This document shows, one piece after another, positions 1-7,589 of a stretch of 38,509 nt of DNA. Within the stretch, counting starts at the first letter, position 1, and each line of letters starts with the position of its first letter. The notes beneath the pieces were generated by a model. That model saw nothing but the letters and a program-made list of their open reading frames with translations, made no database searches and was not told where the DNA came from. Origin of the DNA: SHZI01 sp038214295 (GTDB taxonomy: Bacteria; Pseudomonadota; Gammaproteobacteria; Steroidobacterales; GCA-2729495); the NCBI GenBank assembly GCA_038214295.1, contig JBBQSA010000032.1, positions 1 to 38,509 on the forward strand, in the 5' to 3' direction. Both the position numbers and the translations under genes were made by a program.

Positions 1-440
1 CGGCGCAGCTTGGCCTCGTCGAGCTTCCGGACCACTTCACCGCGGGCGCCGATGCGCTCGTCGGCCTCGATGGTCAGGGCGAGCGGGGCGATCGGCAGGC
101 TCTTGTTGTAAATCACCCAGCCGCCGAGTCCGCCCGGCACAAAGGAGCGGGCAATCTGCAGTACCTGGCGGTAGCCCTTGGTCGTCACCAGCCCCACCTT
201 GGCACCGGAACCGGTGAGCACGGTGTTGGTGGCGACGGTAGTGCCATGCATGAAGTGGCTGATCTTCTTGGGGTCGATCCCCGCATTCTTGCAGACCTTT
301 TCGATGCCATTCAGCACGCCGACCGACGAGTCGTGCGGGGTGCTGGGCACCTTGGCCGTAAAGACGTCACCGCTCTGCTCGTCAATGAGCAGCAGGTCAG
401 TGAACGTGCCGCCAACGTCAACACCAAGTCGGTAGCTCAT
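1..440 (-). CDS. Hydantoinase/oxoprolinase family protein, N-terminal part (gene cut by window edge)
   Basis: The first 146 or so codons of a larger gene that runs off the left edge. The N-terminus reads RLGVDVGGTFTDLLLID, the glycine-rich phosphate-binding loop of the HyuA/oxoprolinase (acetone carboxylase beta-like) ASKHA fold, followed by HGTTVATNTVL and GLVTTKGYRQVLQIAR, all typical of this family. Members hydrolyse ATP to open cyclic amides or carboxylate ketones, usually with a HyuB partner, which would lie outside the window. The start ATG has GAGAGG a few bases upstream. It lies 94 bases downstream of the HMG-CoA lyase gene on the same strand, so the two may be co-transcribed. The exact substrate cannot be told from this fragment. 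Confidence 0.85.
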   Translation of the reverse strand, partial: MSYRLGVDVGGTFTDLLLIDEQSGDVFTAKVPSTPHDSSVGVLNGIEKVCKNAGIDPKKISHFMHGTTVATNTVLTGSGAKVGLVTTKGYRQVLQIARSFVPGGLGGWVIYNKSLPIAPLALTIEADERIGARGEVVRKLDEAKLR

Positions 441-534
441 AGCAGCCTCTCAAGTTTTCCAGTCATCAACTTCGGGACCGTGGCGGACACTGCCACGACA
501 ACCATTTTTCGTTCTACTTTCCTGCCGGCTGAAG

Positions 535-1473
535 TCAGCTGGCCAGGCGGGCACGATTGAGCTCTGCGATGGCAGGGAATATCCCGGCTTTCGGCAGCAT
601 GGCCGGCGTGCCGCGGCCCAACTGTTCTGCAAGCCAATTGCTCGTGGCAATGATGCGCTCGAGAGACACTCCCGTCTCGATCCCCGAGCGGTCCAGCATG
701 TAGAGTAGATCGTCGGTCGGAATATTACCGGTGGCGGCGGGGGCAAAGGGACAGCCGCCGATTCCTCCAATGCTCGCGTCCAGGGACGCCACACCGGCAT
801 CGAGGGCTGCCTGGGCATTCGCAATCCCGGTATTCCGCGTGTTGTGAAAGTGACAGCGGAGCGGCACGCCCGCCGCCTTGTCACGAATCGCGCCCAGAAT
901 ATCCCGGACCTGGGACGGCACGCCGACACCGATGCTGTCGGCGATCCCGAGTTCCACGGGATCGCCCTCCATGACCTGCTCGACGAGCTCAACGACGCGC
1001 CGTATGGGCACCTCGCCCTCGAAGGGGCAGCCGAACGCTGATGAGATCATGACGTTGGCGCGCACGCCCGCGGCCTTCGCCGCCCTGGCGATGTCAACCC
1101 ATGCCTTGACTGACTCCGCGGTTGGCACGCCCTGGTTCCGCTGGTTATAGGTGTCGCTGGCCACTACTGCCATGCCGATTTCGTTGATCCCGGTAGCCAG
1201 CGCACGCTCGAATCCCTTGCGGTTCAGCACGAGGCCGATGTAGATGACGTCATCGCGCTTGGGGAGGCCGCGAATCACGTCCTCGGCATCGGCCATCTGG
1301 GGTACGCGCTTCGGGTGAACGAAACTGGTGACCTCGAGCCGCCGGATGCCGGCGTCGATCGCCCGGCGAATGAATTCGATCTTGGTGGCGGTCGGAAGCA
1401 CTTCCGGCTCGCTCTGGAGTCCGTCGCGGGGACCGACTTCAATGATCGAAACGTGGCGTGAGGACTGGCTCAT
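535..1473 (-). CDS. mvaB: Hydroxymethylglutaryl-CoA lyase
   Basis: 312 residues, the usual bacterial length. The enzyme splits HMG-CoA into acetoacetate and acetyl-CoA, the last step of leucine catabolism. The DRE-TIM barrel metal motif appears as EVGPRDGLQSE near residue 12, the metal histidines as CHFHNTRNTG, and the family signature with the catalytic cysteine as GGIGGCPFAPAATGN. No other leucine-degradation (liu) genes are visible nearby; the neighbours are a CoA-transferase (divergent) and a hydantoinase-like gene (downstream), so a related acyl-CoA substrate is possible. The fold assignment is firm and the exact substrate less so. Confidence 0.88.
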   Translation of the reverse strand: MSQSSRHVSIIEVGPRDGLQSEPEVLPTATKIEFIRRAIDAGIRRLEVTSFVHPKRVPQMADAEDVIRGLPKRDDVIYIGLVLNRKGFERALATGINEIGMAVVASDTYNQRNQGVPTAESVKAWVDIARAAKAAGVRANVMISSAFGCPFEGEVPIRRVVELVEQVMEGDPVELGIADSIGVGVPSQVRDILGAIRDKAAGVPLRCHFHNTRNTGIANAQAALDAGVASLDASIGGIGGCPFAPAATGNIPTDDLLYMLDRSGIETGVSLERIIATSNWLAEQLGRGTPAMLPKAGIFPAIAELNRARLAS

Positions 1474-1500
1474 GGCCTTACAGGATGCGGGAAAACCGGT

Positions 1501-1528
1501 ATTCTATACGCCACAGTCAGCGTTACAA
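1501..1528 (-). promoter_or_regulatory. Candidate promoter of the HMG-CoA lyase gene
   Basis: On the minus strand, TTGTAA (1523-1528) and TAGAAT (1501-1506) are separated by 16 bases and match the -35 and -10 consensus at 4/6 and 5/6 positions. The predicted start of transcription falls about 20 bases before the ATG at 1473. A small inverted repeat, GTAT-N3-ATAC, overlaps the -10. The call comes from pattern matching only. Confidence 0.4.
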
Positions 1529-1613
1529 GAAGATGCCTGGTCGAGAGCCCGTTCAGGGCCTCCGCACTTGATCGTCCCGGCGCGATTTCCGACTCCTCTG
1601 ACAGGGCTTTGGC

Positions 1614-2828
1614 ATGACAAATGAACAGACAACGGGCAGCGGTCCTCTGGCAGGGCTGCGCCTTATCGAGATGGGGACACTGCTCGCAGGGCCGTTCTGC
1701 GGGCAGTTGATGGGCGACTTCGGGGCCGAAGTCATAAAAATCGAGCCCCCCGGCCAGGGGGATCCCATGCGGGAGTGGGGCCGTGAAAAGGCCCACGGCA
1801 TGTCCCTGTGGTGGCCCGTGGTGGCCCGCAACAAGAAGTCCGTCACCCTGAACCTCCGGGAGGCAGAGGGCCAGGCGATTGCCCGGGATCTCATCGCAAA
1901 GGCCGACTTCCTGCTCGAAAATTTCCGCCCGGGGACCCTGGAGCGGTGGAACCTGTCCTACGCTGAACTGCAGAAAATTAATCCCCGCCTGATCATGATC
2001 CGGGTCTCCGGGTTCGGCCAGACAGGGCCCTACGCCAAGCGGGCCGGGTTCGGCGCCGTCGGCGAGGCCATGGGGGGACTGCGCTACGTGTGCGGCGATC
2101 CGGCGACGCCACCCAGCCGCATGGGTATCAGCATTGGCGACTCCCTCGCGGCCACCTTTGCCTGCGTGGGCGCCCTCTCGGCACTGTACTACCGGGAGCG
2201 CACCGGCCAGGGGCAGATGGTGGACTCCGCGATCTACGAAGCCGTTCTGAACATGATGGAGTCACTCGTCACCGAGTACGACAAGACCGGCTACATCCGC
2301 GAGCGCACGGGCGCGATCCTCCCCAACGTGGCGCCGTCGAACGTCTACCCCACCCGCGATGGCGGGATGATCCTGATCGCCGCCAACCAGGACACGGTCT
2401 TCGGCCGGCTGACGGAGGCGATGGGACAGCCGGAACTGTCGAAAGACGAGCGCTATGCCACGCACACCGCTCGCGGCGCCCGGCAGAAGGAACTTGACGA
2501 TCTCATCGCCGACTGGACCCGCACGATTGACGCGGCGGCTCTCGAGCAGTTGATGGACCAGTTCGGCATCCCGTCCGGCAAGATCTACCGGACCCCCGAG
2601 ATGCTCGAGGATGCGCATTTCAAAGCGCGCGAGGCTATCGTGAAGACGATGCACCCGGTGCTCGGCGAGCTGCGCATGCAGAACGTCGCGCCGAAACTCT
2701 CCAAAACTCCGGGCGGCATCCACTCCCCGGCGCCGGAACTCGGGCAGCACTCCGACGAGATCTACCAAAACCTGCTCAAGTTCGATGCCGCGCGTATCAG
2801 CGAGCTGCGATCGCGGGGCATTATCTGA
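1614..2828 (+). CDS. Class III CoA-transferase (CaiB/BaiF family)
   Basis: 404 residues, the normal length for the family. These enzymes move CoA between carboxylic acids through an aspartyl-CoA thioester. Family features include GPLAGLRLIEMGTLLAGPFCGQ at the N-terminus (split here by family consensus, not a domain border), KIEPPGQGDPMR, NLR, the ENFRPGTLERW block, and VSGFGQTGPY. The catalytic aspartate is probably D176 in ISIGDSLAATF. Its stop codon shares bases with a possible CTG start of the next gene, so the two are likely translated together. The divergent HMG-CoA lyase suggests CoA-thioester catabolism, but the acid substrate cannot be named. Confidence 0.9.
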   Translation: MTNEQTTGSGPLAGLRLIEMGTLLAGPFCGQLMGDFGAEVIKIEPPGQGDPMREWGREKAHGMSLWWPVVARNKKSVTLNLREAEGQAIARDLIAKADFLLENFRPGTLERWNLSYAELQKINPRLIMIRVSGFGQTGPYAKRAGFGAVGEAMGGLRYVCGDPATPPSRMGISIGDSLAATFACVGALSALYYRERTGQGQMVDSAIYEAVLNMMESLVTEYDKTGYIRERTGAILPNVAPSNVYPTRDGGMILIAANQDTVFGRLTEAMGQPELSKDERYATHTARGARQKELDDLIADWTRTIDAAALEQLMDQFGIPSGKIYRTPEMLEDAHFKAREAIVKTMHPVLGELRMQNVAPKLSKTPGGIHSPAPELGQHSDEIYQNLLKFDAARISELRSRGII

Positions 2829-3721
2829 ACCCGGCCGGCAACCGGCTCGGGCCGATCGCGTGCGTCACGATCCGCACGCCATCCTTGGCCGCCACGGAAG
2901 CCGCCTACAGCCGGTACCTTCACTACCGGGTGGTCGGACGGGAGGCCATTTCCCCGGCCCATGCCGCCCTCTGGGGGATGCCCGGCCTGGCAGGGGCTCC
3001 ATCCCTGCTGATGGCGCCCGAGGCGGCCACCGACTTTGTCTTTCGCTTTATCGAGCTGCCAGTTGTACCAGGCTACCGGGCCTTCACCCGCCACGGCTGG
3101 CATGCCGCGGAACTGATCGTTGATCGCGTCGACCCTCTCGCCGAGCAGTTGCGTGATTCGCCCTTCGAGATCGTCGCGCCGCCGCTCGACCTGTCCTTCT
3201 GCCCCGATATCCGCGCCATGCAGCTCCGTGGTCCGGGTGGCGAGATCCTGTACCTGACGGAATTCAAGAAGCCGGTCCCCGGGCTCGACGCGCCACCGGC
3301 GCGCTGCGTCGTGGACAGAACCTTCATCGTCATCGTGGGTGGTGCCTCACTGGAGCACATGCAGCGCTATTTCAACGAGACCTTTGGCGTCCCCCGGACC
3401 GCCTCGATGGAGTCCCGCGTGCAAACCATGGCCCTGGAGTTCGGACTGCCCCGGGAACACCGCTTCCGCCTCGCTGCGCTGCCCCTGCGTGAGCGCTGTT
3501 ACATCGAAGCCGACGAAATGCCGCCGGACGCCAGGCCATTGCCAGCCAAGCCGGGCACACTCCCGCCGGGCATCGCCATGGTGAGCTTCCTGGAGTCGCC
3601 GGCGGGAGCCAGTAACGGCGTCCCGCCGCCGGCTGGCGGGCCGCCCTATGCCGGCGCGGTCAGCGTGGTGTGCCACCGCGGCGCAGCCGGGGAACTGCTC
3701 GAACTGATCCGCCCGGCCTGA
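2825..3721 (+). CDS. VOC (glyoxalase-fold) family protein, probable CTG start
   Basis: A protein with two glyoxalase/bleomycin-resistance (VOC) modules: the first runs from IACVTIRTPSL through IRAMQLRGPGGEILYLTE, the second from DRTFIVIVGG onward. The first conventional start in frame is TTG at 2885, but reading upstream gives GPIACVTIRTPSLAATEAAY, which looks like the first beta strand and helix of a VOC domain. The only codon there that could initiate is CTG at 2825, overlapping the TGA of the CoA-transferase as CTGA. I therefore extend the gene to 2825; 2885 is the conservative alternative. It is probably coupled to the CoA-transferase. The enzymatic role is unknown; VOC proteins include isomerases, lyases and dioxygenases. 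Confidence 0.65.
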   Translation: MNPAGNRLGPIACVTIRTPSLAATEAAYSRYLHYRVVGREAISPAHAALWGMPGLAGAPSLLMAPEAATDFVFRFIELPVVPGYRAFTRHGWHAAELIVDRVDPLAEQLRDSPFEIVAPPLDLSFCPDIRAMQLRGPGGEILYLTEFKKPVPGLDAPPARCVVDRTFIVIVGGASLEHMQRYFNETFGVPRTASMESRVQTMALEFGLPREHRFRLAALPLRERCYIEADEMPPDARPLPAKPGTLPPGIAMVSFLESPAGASNGVPPPAGGPPYAGAVSVVCHRGAAGELLELIRPA

Positions 3722-3748
3722 AATCGCACCGGACCCGTCACAGGCCGG
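3713..3748. other. Hairpin between convergent genes, possible bidirectional terminator
   Basis: CCGGCCTG (3713-3720) and CAGGCCGG (3741-3748) form a perfect 8-bp inverted repeat with a 20-base loop, lying between the converging stops of the VOC and O-methyltransferase genes. Neither side has a T-run, so it is not a textbook Rho-independent terminator. Confidence 0.35.
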
Positions 3749-3749
3749 C

Positions 3750-4415
3750 TCAGCCCCGCTTGCGCAGCAGCGTCAGGCCGTCGCCCACCGGCAGCATCGA
3801 CAGGTCAAAACGCGGGTCATCGCGCAAGGCCTCGTTCAACCGGCGCAGCGCGACGGTGTCCGCATCGGTACTGCCGGAGTCCGCGACTTTGCCACTCCAG
3901 AGAACGTTGTCGATGACGATCAGGCCGCCTGCCCGCAGCAGGTGAAAACCCTGCTCCACATAGTCGGCATAGCCCGGCTTATCCGCATCAATGAACATGA
4001 AGTCGAAGGTCTCCTGGCCACCGTCCTGCCGCAACTGGCGCAGCGAATCGCCGGCCGGACCCAGCTGGAGCCTGATCCGGCCGGTGACGCCGGCCTCGGC
4101 CCAGTAGCGCTTTGCAATGGCCGTCCATTCCGCGCTCATGTCGAGGGCCACCAGTTCCCCACCCTCGGGCAAAGCGAGAGCGCAGGCCAGGGCGCTATAG
4201 CCCGTGAATGTCCCCACCTCGAGACAGCGGCGGGCCCCCATGAGCCGAACCAGCAGCGCCATGAACTGGCCCTGCTCCGGGGAAATCTGCATGGCGGCCA
4301 TGGGCAGGCTCGCGGTCTCCGCCCGCAGATGCGCAAGCACCGCCGGCTCGCGCAGGGACACCGCCTGCAGGTAGTCATAGAGCCGGTCGTCGAGATTGAG
4401 GGTCCGGTTCGACAA
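3750..4415 (-). CDS. SAM-dependent O-methyltransferase, caffeoyl-CoA O-methyltransferase type
   Basis: 221 residues, matching the small class I O-methyltransferases that methylate hydroxyl groups on catechol-like or CoA-bound aromatics. SAM-binding motif I is LEVGTFTGYSALACALAL, followed by the acidic VALDMS strand end; the metal/substrate region is FIDADKPGYADY, then VIDNVLWSGKV. The start is TTG at 4415, five bases after the stop of the upstream FAH-fold gene; the resulting N-terminus, SNRTLNLDDRLYDYL, resembles family members. There is no clear ribosome site, which suggests coupling to the upstream gene. It is third in a minus-strand set ferredoxin, FAH-fold, methyltransferase. The natural substrate is unknown. 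Confidence 0.85.
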   Translation of the reverse strand: MSNRTLNLDDRLYDYLQAVSLREPAVLAHLRAETASLPMAAMQISPEQGQFMALLVRLMGARRCLEVGTFTGYSALACALALPEGGELVALDMSAEWTAIAKRYWAEAGVTGRIRLQLGPAGDSLRQLRQDGGQETFDFMFIDADKPGYADYVEQGFHLLRAGGLIVIDNVLWSGKVADSGSTDADTVALRRLNEALRDDPRFDLSMLPVGDGLTLLRKRG

Positions 4416-4420
4416 GGGGG

Positions 4421-5284
4421 TCAGCCGGCAGTGGCGAAGTCCAGCTGAAGGACGGATCCCAGCATCATTGACACGCGGCTGGCAGCGGGCAGTTCGAATT
4501 CGGGAATTCCGGCAGTGATGCCCACCACATCACCGGGACGGAAGGCGTAGCGGCTGGACAATTCAGCGACCAGGGCCGCCGCTCTCCGGATATCGGGCAT
4601 TGAGCTTCCTGCCCCCACGGGACGGCCATTGACGCGCAGCTGCACCTGGGCCGCTGCTGGGGCGCGCAGTTCGTCCACGGTGAGGAGGGCCGGGCCGATA
4701 ACGCTGGCGCCGGGGAACTGTCGCGAGGCAGCCCAGTCCTGGCTCGCGCCGGGCTTGCCGGGCGCTGTGCCCAGGTCCGCCACCAGGGTAAGCGCGGCAA
4801 TGGCGCGTTCCGCCTGTACCGGGGTGCCCCGAAAAAGGGGTCGTCCGAGAACAATGCCGACCATCGCGAGCATGTAGAGCGGCTGGTCCGCGCCCGCAGG
4901 CATCGCGATCGACGCATCGGGGCCTGCCGCGGAATTCGGGTTCTTGACGTAGCTCACCTGCCCGCCGGCGTCGGTGACCATCAACAGCAGACCCGGACGC
5001 CGGATGGGCGGCATCAGCCGCGTTCCCTGCCCCGGCAGCAGCCGGCCACTCTGCCGCCATTCCTGCCGCTGGCTCTCGCTTGCCCGGTCGTGCTCTTCCA
5101 CGAGGCGGGCGACGCGCGCGGCACCCTCCTCGCCCTCGGCCAGCACACTGACCACCGAATGGGGGCGCCACTGGGCCGCTGTCAGGCCTGACGGCGCGGC
5201 GGCCAGGTCAAGAATCTCGCCGGACGGCAGCGCAATCCCGGGCCGCCCCCCGACCTCGCGACTGTCCAGTGTGACGAGCCTCAC
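4421..5284 (-). CDS. FAH-fold (fumarylacetoacetate hydrolase family) protein with degenerate metal site
   Basis: 287 residues. Family landmarks are visible: RLMPPIRRPGLLLMV (linker to the catalytic domain), YVKNPNSAAGPDASI, a GASVIGPALLT block matching the usual PIGP turn, LRVNGRPV, and RPGDVVGITAGIPEF where active members have GDVI-TGTP. In active FAH enzymes the divalent metal is held by an E-x-E pair and an Asp. Here the E-x-E site aligns with PLYMLAMVGIVLG and has no acidic residue, while the Asp may survive in VADLG. It may therefore not be a hydrolase of the usual type. GTG start, 10 bases after the ferredoxin stop; it precedes the methyltransferase by 5 bases, so the three probably form an operon. 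Confidence 0.75.
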   Translation of the reverse strand: MRLVTLDSREVGGRPGIALPSGEILDLAAAPSGLTAAQWRPHSVVSVLAEGEEGAARVARLVEEHDRASESQRQEWRQSGRLLPGQGTRLMPPIRRPGLLLMVTDAGGQVSYVKNPNSAAGPDASIAMPAGADQPLYMLAMVGIVLGRPLFRGTPVQAERAIAALTLVADLGTAPGKPGASQDWAASRQFPGASVIGPALLTVDELRAPAAAQVQLRVNGRPVGAGSSMPDIRRAAALVAELSSRYAFRPGDVVGITAGIPEFELPAASRVSMMLGSVLQLDFATAG

Positions 5285-5294
5285 GAAATACGGC

Positions 5295-5615
5295 TCAGGA
5301 CTCGTTGGGGGCCACGAAGACCTCCAGCCCGTCCAGGTCTTCGGTCAGTTCAATCTGGCAGAGAAGCCGGCTGGCGGGGCGCCGGTCGGTAGCGGTGTCC
5401 AGCATCGCATTCTCCATGTCTTCCATTGGCTTGAGGCGGGGCAGCCAGTCCTCGGCGACATAGGCGTGGCACGTGGCGCAGGCGCAGGCACCGCCACAAT
5501 CGGCAAGGATCCCGGCGACGGCATTGTCCAGGGCGCCCTCCATGACCGTGTTCCCGGCGGCCACACTGGCCTCGATGCGGCGTCCGTTGACGTCGTGAAA
5601 GATGACTCGGGGCAT
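5295..5615 (-). CDS. [2Fe-2S] ferredoxin, adrenodoxin/putidaredoxin type
   Basis: 106 residues from the chosen ATG. Cluster ligands follow C-x5-C-x2-C ... C at C40, C46, C49 and C86 (CGGACACATCHAYV and RLLCQI). This is the oxygenase-type ferredoxin that feeds electrons to cytochromes P450 or related enzymes. ATG at 5621 or TTG at 5633 are alternative starts; 5615 gives the usual MPRVIF start with a GGA 5-6 bases upstream. First gene of the ferredoxin, FAH-fold, methyltransferase set. No reductase or P450 is in the window; the Rieske oxygenase at 28119-29246 is 23 kb away and not evidently its partner. Confidence 0.9.
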   Translation of the reverse strand: MPRVIFHDVNGRRIEASVAAGNTVMEGALDNAVAGILADCGGACACATCHAYVAEDWLPRLKPMEDMENAMLDTATDRRPASRLLCQIELTEDLDGLEVFVAPNES

Positions 5616-5696
5616 GGGCATCCATTGTGGCAATCGGGAACCAGCCGGAGGCCCCGTATCGGCCGCGAGAATAGCATGGCGAATGCCGCCACGCGG

Positions 5697-5731
5697 TTGA
5701 CAAGCCAGGCCACTTCCCTGACCATCACCCG
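5697..5731 (+). promoter_or_regulatory. Candidate promoter of the leucine operon
   Basis: A perfect TTGACA box (5697-5702) lies just before the leader peptide. The -10 is poor: GACCAT at 5720-5725 after a 17-base spacer. If correct, transcription would begin within a few bases of the leader ATG at 5734, making the leader nearly leaderless. That agrees with the lack of any Shine-Dalgarno sequence before that ATG. Confidence 0.45.
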
Positions 5732-5733
5732 CT

Positions 5734-5868
5734 ATGCAAACGATCCCCTGCCAGACAGCAGATCAGGCGGCCGAAGGCACGTCGCCGGTAACGCTTATCC
5801 TGCCCCTGCGCCTCCTGAGCCCTCTGGTACCGGCACTGCTGGTACGAGGCACGGGTGCGGGCGTCTGA
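5734..5868 (+). CDS. leuL: Leucine operon leader peptide
   Basis: A 44-codon reading frame whose codons 21-37 read LILPLRLLSPLVPALLV: eight leucine codons in sixteen positions (5794-5841), plus isoleucine and valines. It ends in TGA at 5866-5868, between the leader's leucine run and a terminator-antiterminator pair, just upstream of leuA. This is the layout of a ribosome-stalling leader: scarcity of charged leucyl-tRNA stalls translation in the run. No ribosome-binding site is visible before the ATG, so it may be read from a leaderless transcript. It is unlikely to have a function as a protein. Confidence 0.8.
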   Translation: MQTIPCQTADQAAEGTSPVTLILPLRLLSPLVPALLVRGTGAGV

Positions 5869-5930
5869 CCGGCTGATTTTCTCACGAGTCACCGACACCC
5901 CGCACCCGCAAGGTGACGGGGTTTTTTTTT
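5852..5930 (+). terminator. leu operon attenuator (terminator and competing antiterminator)
   Basis: Terminator: CCCCGCACC (5898-5906) pairs with GGTG-A-CGGGG (5912-5921), one bulged A, loop of 5, followed by nine Ts (5922-5930). Antiterminator: CGGGTGCGGG (5852-5861) is perfectly complementary over 10 bases to CCCGCACCCG (5899-5908), which uses up the terminator's left arm. A ribosome at the leader stop (5866-5868) would cover 5852-5861 and let the terminator form; one stalled at leucine codons upstream would leave it free. A protecting partner for 5852-5861 further 5' was not resolved. Confidence 0.82.
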
Positions 5931-6000
5931 GTTGCGACCAGGGCGGCCACTGCCGCAAACAGAGCGCCAGCGTAATGGGAGTTTCTTCAGGAGAACGAGC

Positions 6001-7575
6001 ATGAGCGACCAGCAGCAGGACCGCGTCCTGATCTTCGACACCACGCTTCGCGACGGCGAGCAGGCCCCGGGCTGCAGCATGGCGCTGGGTGAGAAGCTGC
6101 GGGTTGCATCGGCGCTGCGCGACTTGCAGGTCGACGTCATCGAGGCAGGTTTTGCCGCGGCGTCGCCGGGAGATTTCGACGCCGTTCAGGCCATCGCCAG
6201 CAGCATCCAGGGCCCGGTGATCTGCAGCCTCGCGCGCTGTCATCCCCAGGACATCGAACGGGCCGCGGCGGCATTGAAGCCCGCGCAGAAGAAGCGCATC
6301 CACGTCTTCCTCGCCACCAGCGAAATCCACCGCACGTTCAAGCTGAACATGGCCAAGGAGGAGATCATCCGGCGTGCGGTCGAGGGAGTCCGGCTGGCGC
6401 GCACGCACAGTGACGATGTCGAGTTCTCGGCTGAAGACGCGTCGCGGACGGAGCCGGCTTACCTGGCAGAGGTCGTCGCCGCAGTCATCGAGGCCGGTGC
6501 GCGGACCATCAATATCCCGGACACCCTGGGCTATACCGTGCCGGAGGAGTTTGCGGGGCTGTTCGGCTATCTCCGCAAGAATGTCCCCGGGATCGAGAAC
6601 GTCGTGCTCAGCGTTCACTGCCACGACGACCTGGGCATGGCCGTCGCCAACAGCCTGGCTGCTGTCTCGGCCGGAGCCCGCCAGGTCGAGTGCACGATCA
6701 ATGGTATCGGCGAGCGCGCTGGTAATTGCTCGCTCGAAGAAGTCGTGATGGCACTGCGCACGCGCGCCAATCACTACGGCATCATCACTGGAATCGACAC
6801 CCGCAAGCTCTATCCCACGAGCCGGCTGGTGGCCAGCATCACGGGCATGCACGTTCCCCGCAACAAGGCGGTCGTCGGTGAAAACGCCTTCGCCCACGAG
6901 TCGGGTATCCACCAGGATGGCATGCTCAAGCACGCATCCACCTATGAAATCATGAACCCGGAAGACGTGGGCATCAGCCGTTCGAACCTCGTCCTCGGCA
7001 AGCACAGTGGCCGCCACGCGTTTCGCGACCGCGTGCAGCAACTGGGCTTCAATCTCGGCGACGAGGAACTGAACACCGCCTTCGCGGAGTTCAAGAAACT
7101 TGCTGACCGTAAGAAGGAACTCTTCGATGGCGACATCGAGGCCATCATTATGAATGCCGAGTCCGGAGGCGAAGGCCCGTGGGAACTGGCTGAACTGCAT
7201 GTAACCGCCGGCACCGGCGCCATCGCTTCCGCTGCCGTCCGGCTGCGGCACAGTGATGGCCGGGTTGTCGACGAAGCCTCGGTCGGCGACGGCCCCGTGG
7301 AAGCATCGTTCAAGGCACTCGAACGCGCGTCCGGGATCAACCTCGATCTGAAAAACTTCGAGGTGCGCAGCGTCACCATGGGCGAGGATGCCCAGGGCGA
7401 AGTCACGGTAACCGTCGACCACGAGGGTCGCAGCCATCGGGGCAACGGTGTCAGTACCGATATCGTCGAGGCCGGCGCCCTCGCCTACCTGGATGTCATC
7501 AACCGAATCTGCCGGCAGTCGGCCGGCAGGTCAGCGCTCGCGGCGGCTGCGAGCGACAACGTCGTACGCCTGTAA
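6001..7575 (+). CDS. leuA: 2-isopropylmalate synthase
   Basis: 524 residues. It condenses acetyl-CoA with 2-ketoisovalerate, the committed step of leucine synthesis. Active-site motif DTTLRDGEQAPG is at residues 15-26 or so; metal histidines are in SVHCHDDLGMAVAN; IGERAGNCSLEE and AHESGIHQDGML follow. The C-terminal 120 residues form the leucine-binding regulatory domain, so feedback inhibition by leucine is expected. The chosen ATG at 6001 has AGGAG nearby; a longer frame from 5929 would start inside the attenuator's T-run region and is not credible. First gene of the operon, directly under the attenuator. Confidence 0.96.
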   Translation: MSDQQQDRVLIFDTTLRDGEQAPGCSMALGEKLRVASALRDLQVDVIEAGFAAASPGDFDAVQAIASSIQGPVICSLARCHPQDIERAAAALKPAQKKRIHVFLATSEIHRTFKLNMAKEEIIRRAVEGVRLARTHSDDVEFSAEDASRTEPAYLAEVVAAVIEAGARTINIPDTLGYTVPEEFAGLFGYLRKNVPGIENVVLSVHCHDDLGMAVANSLAAVSAGARQVECTINGIGERAGNCSLEEVVMALRTRANHYGIITGIDTRKLYPTSRLVASITGMHVPRNKAVVGENAFAHESGIHQDGMLKHASTYEIMNPEDVGISRSNLVLGKHSGRHAFRDRVQQLGFNLGDEELNTAFAEFKKLADRKKELFDGDIEAIIMNAESGGEGPWELAELHVTAGTGAIASAAVRLRHSDGRVVDEASVGDGPVEASFKALERASGINLDLKNFEVRSVTMGEDAQGEVTVTVDHEGRSHRGNGVSTDIVEAGALAYLDVINRICRQSAGRSALAAAASDNVVRL

Positions 7576-7589
7576 GGAATTATCGAAGC

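Noticed and set aside
5725..7437. A 570-codon open frame antisense to leuA
   Set aside because: leuA is certain on the other strand, and the antisense translation shows no domain and no ribosome site.
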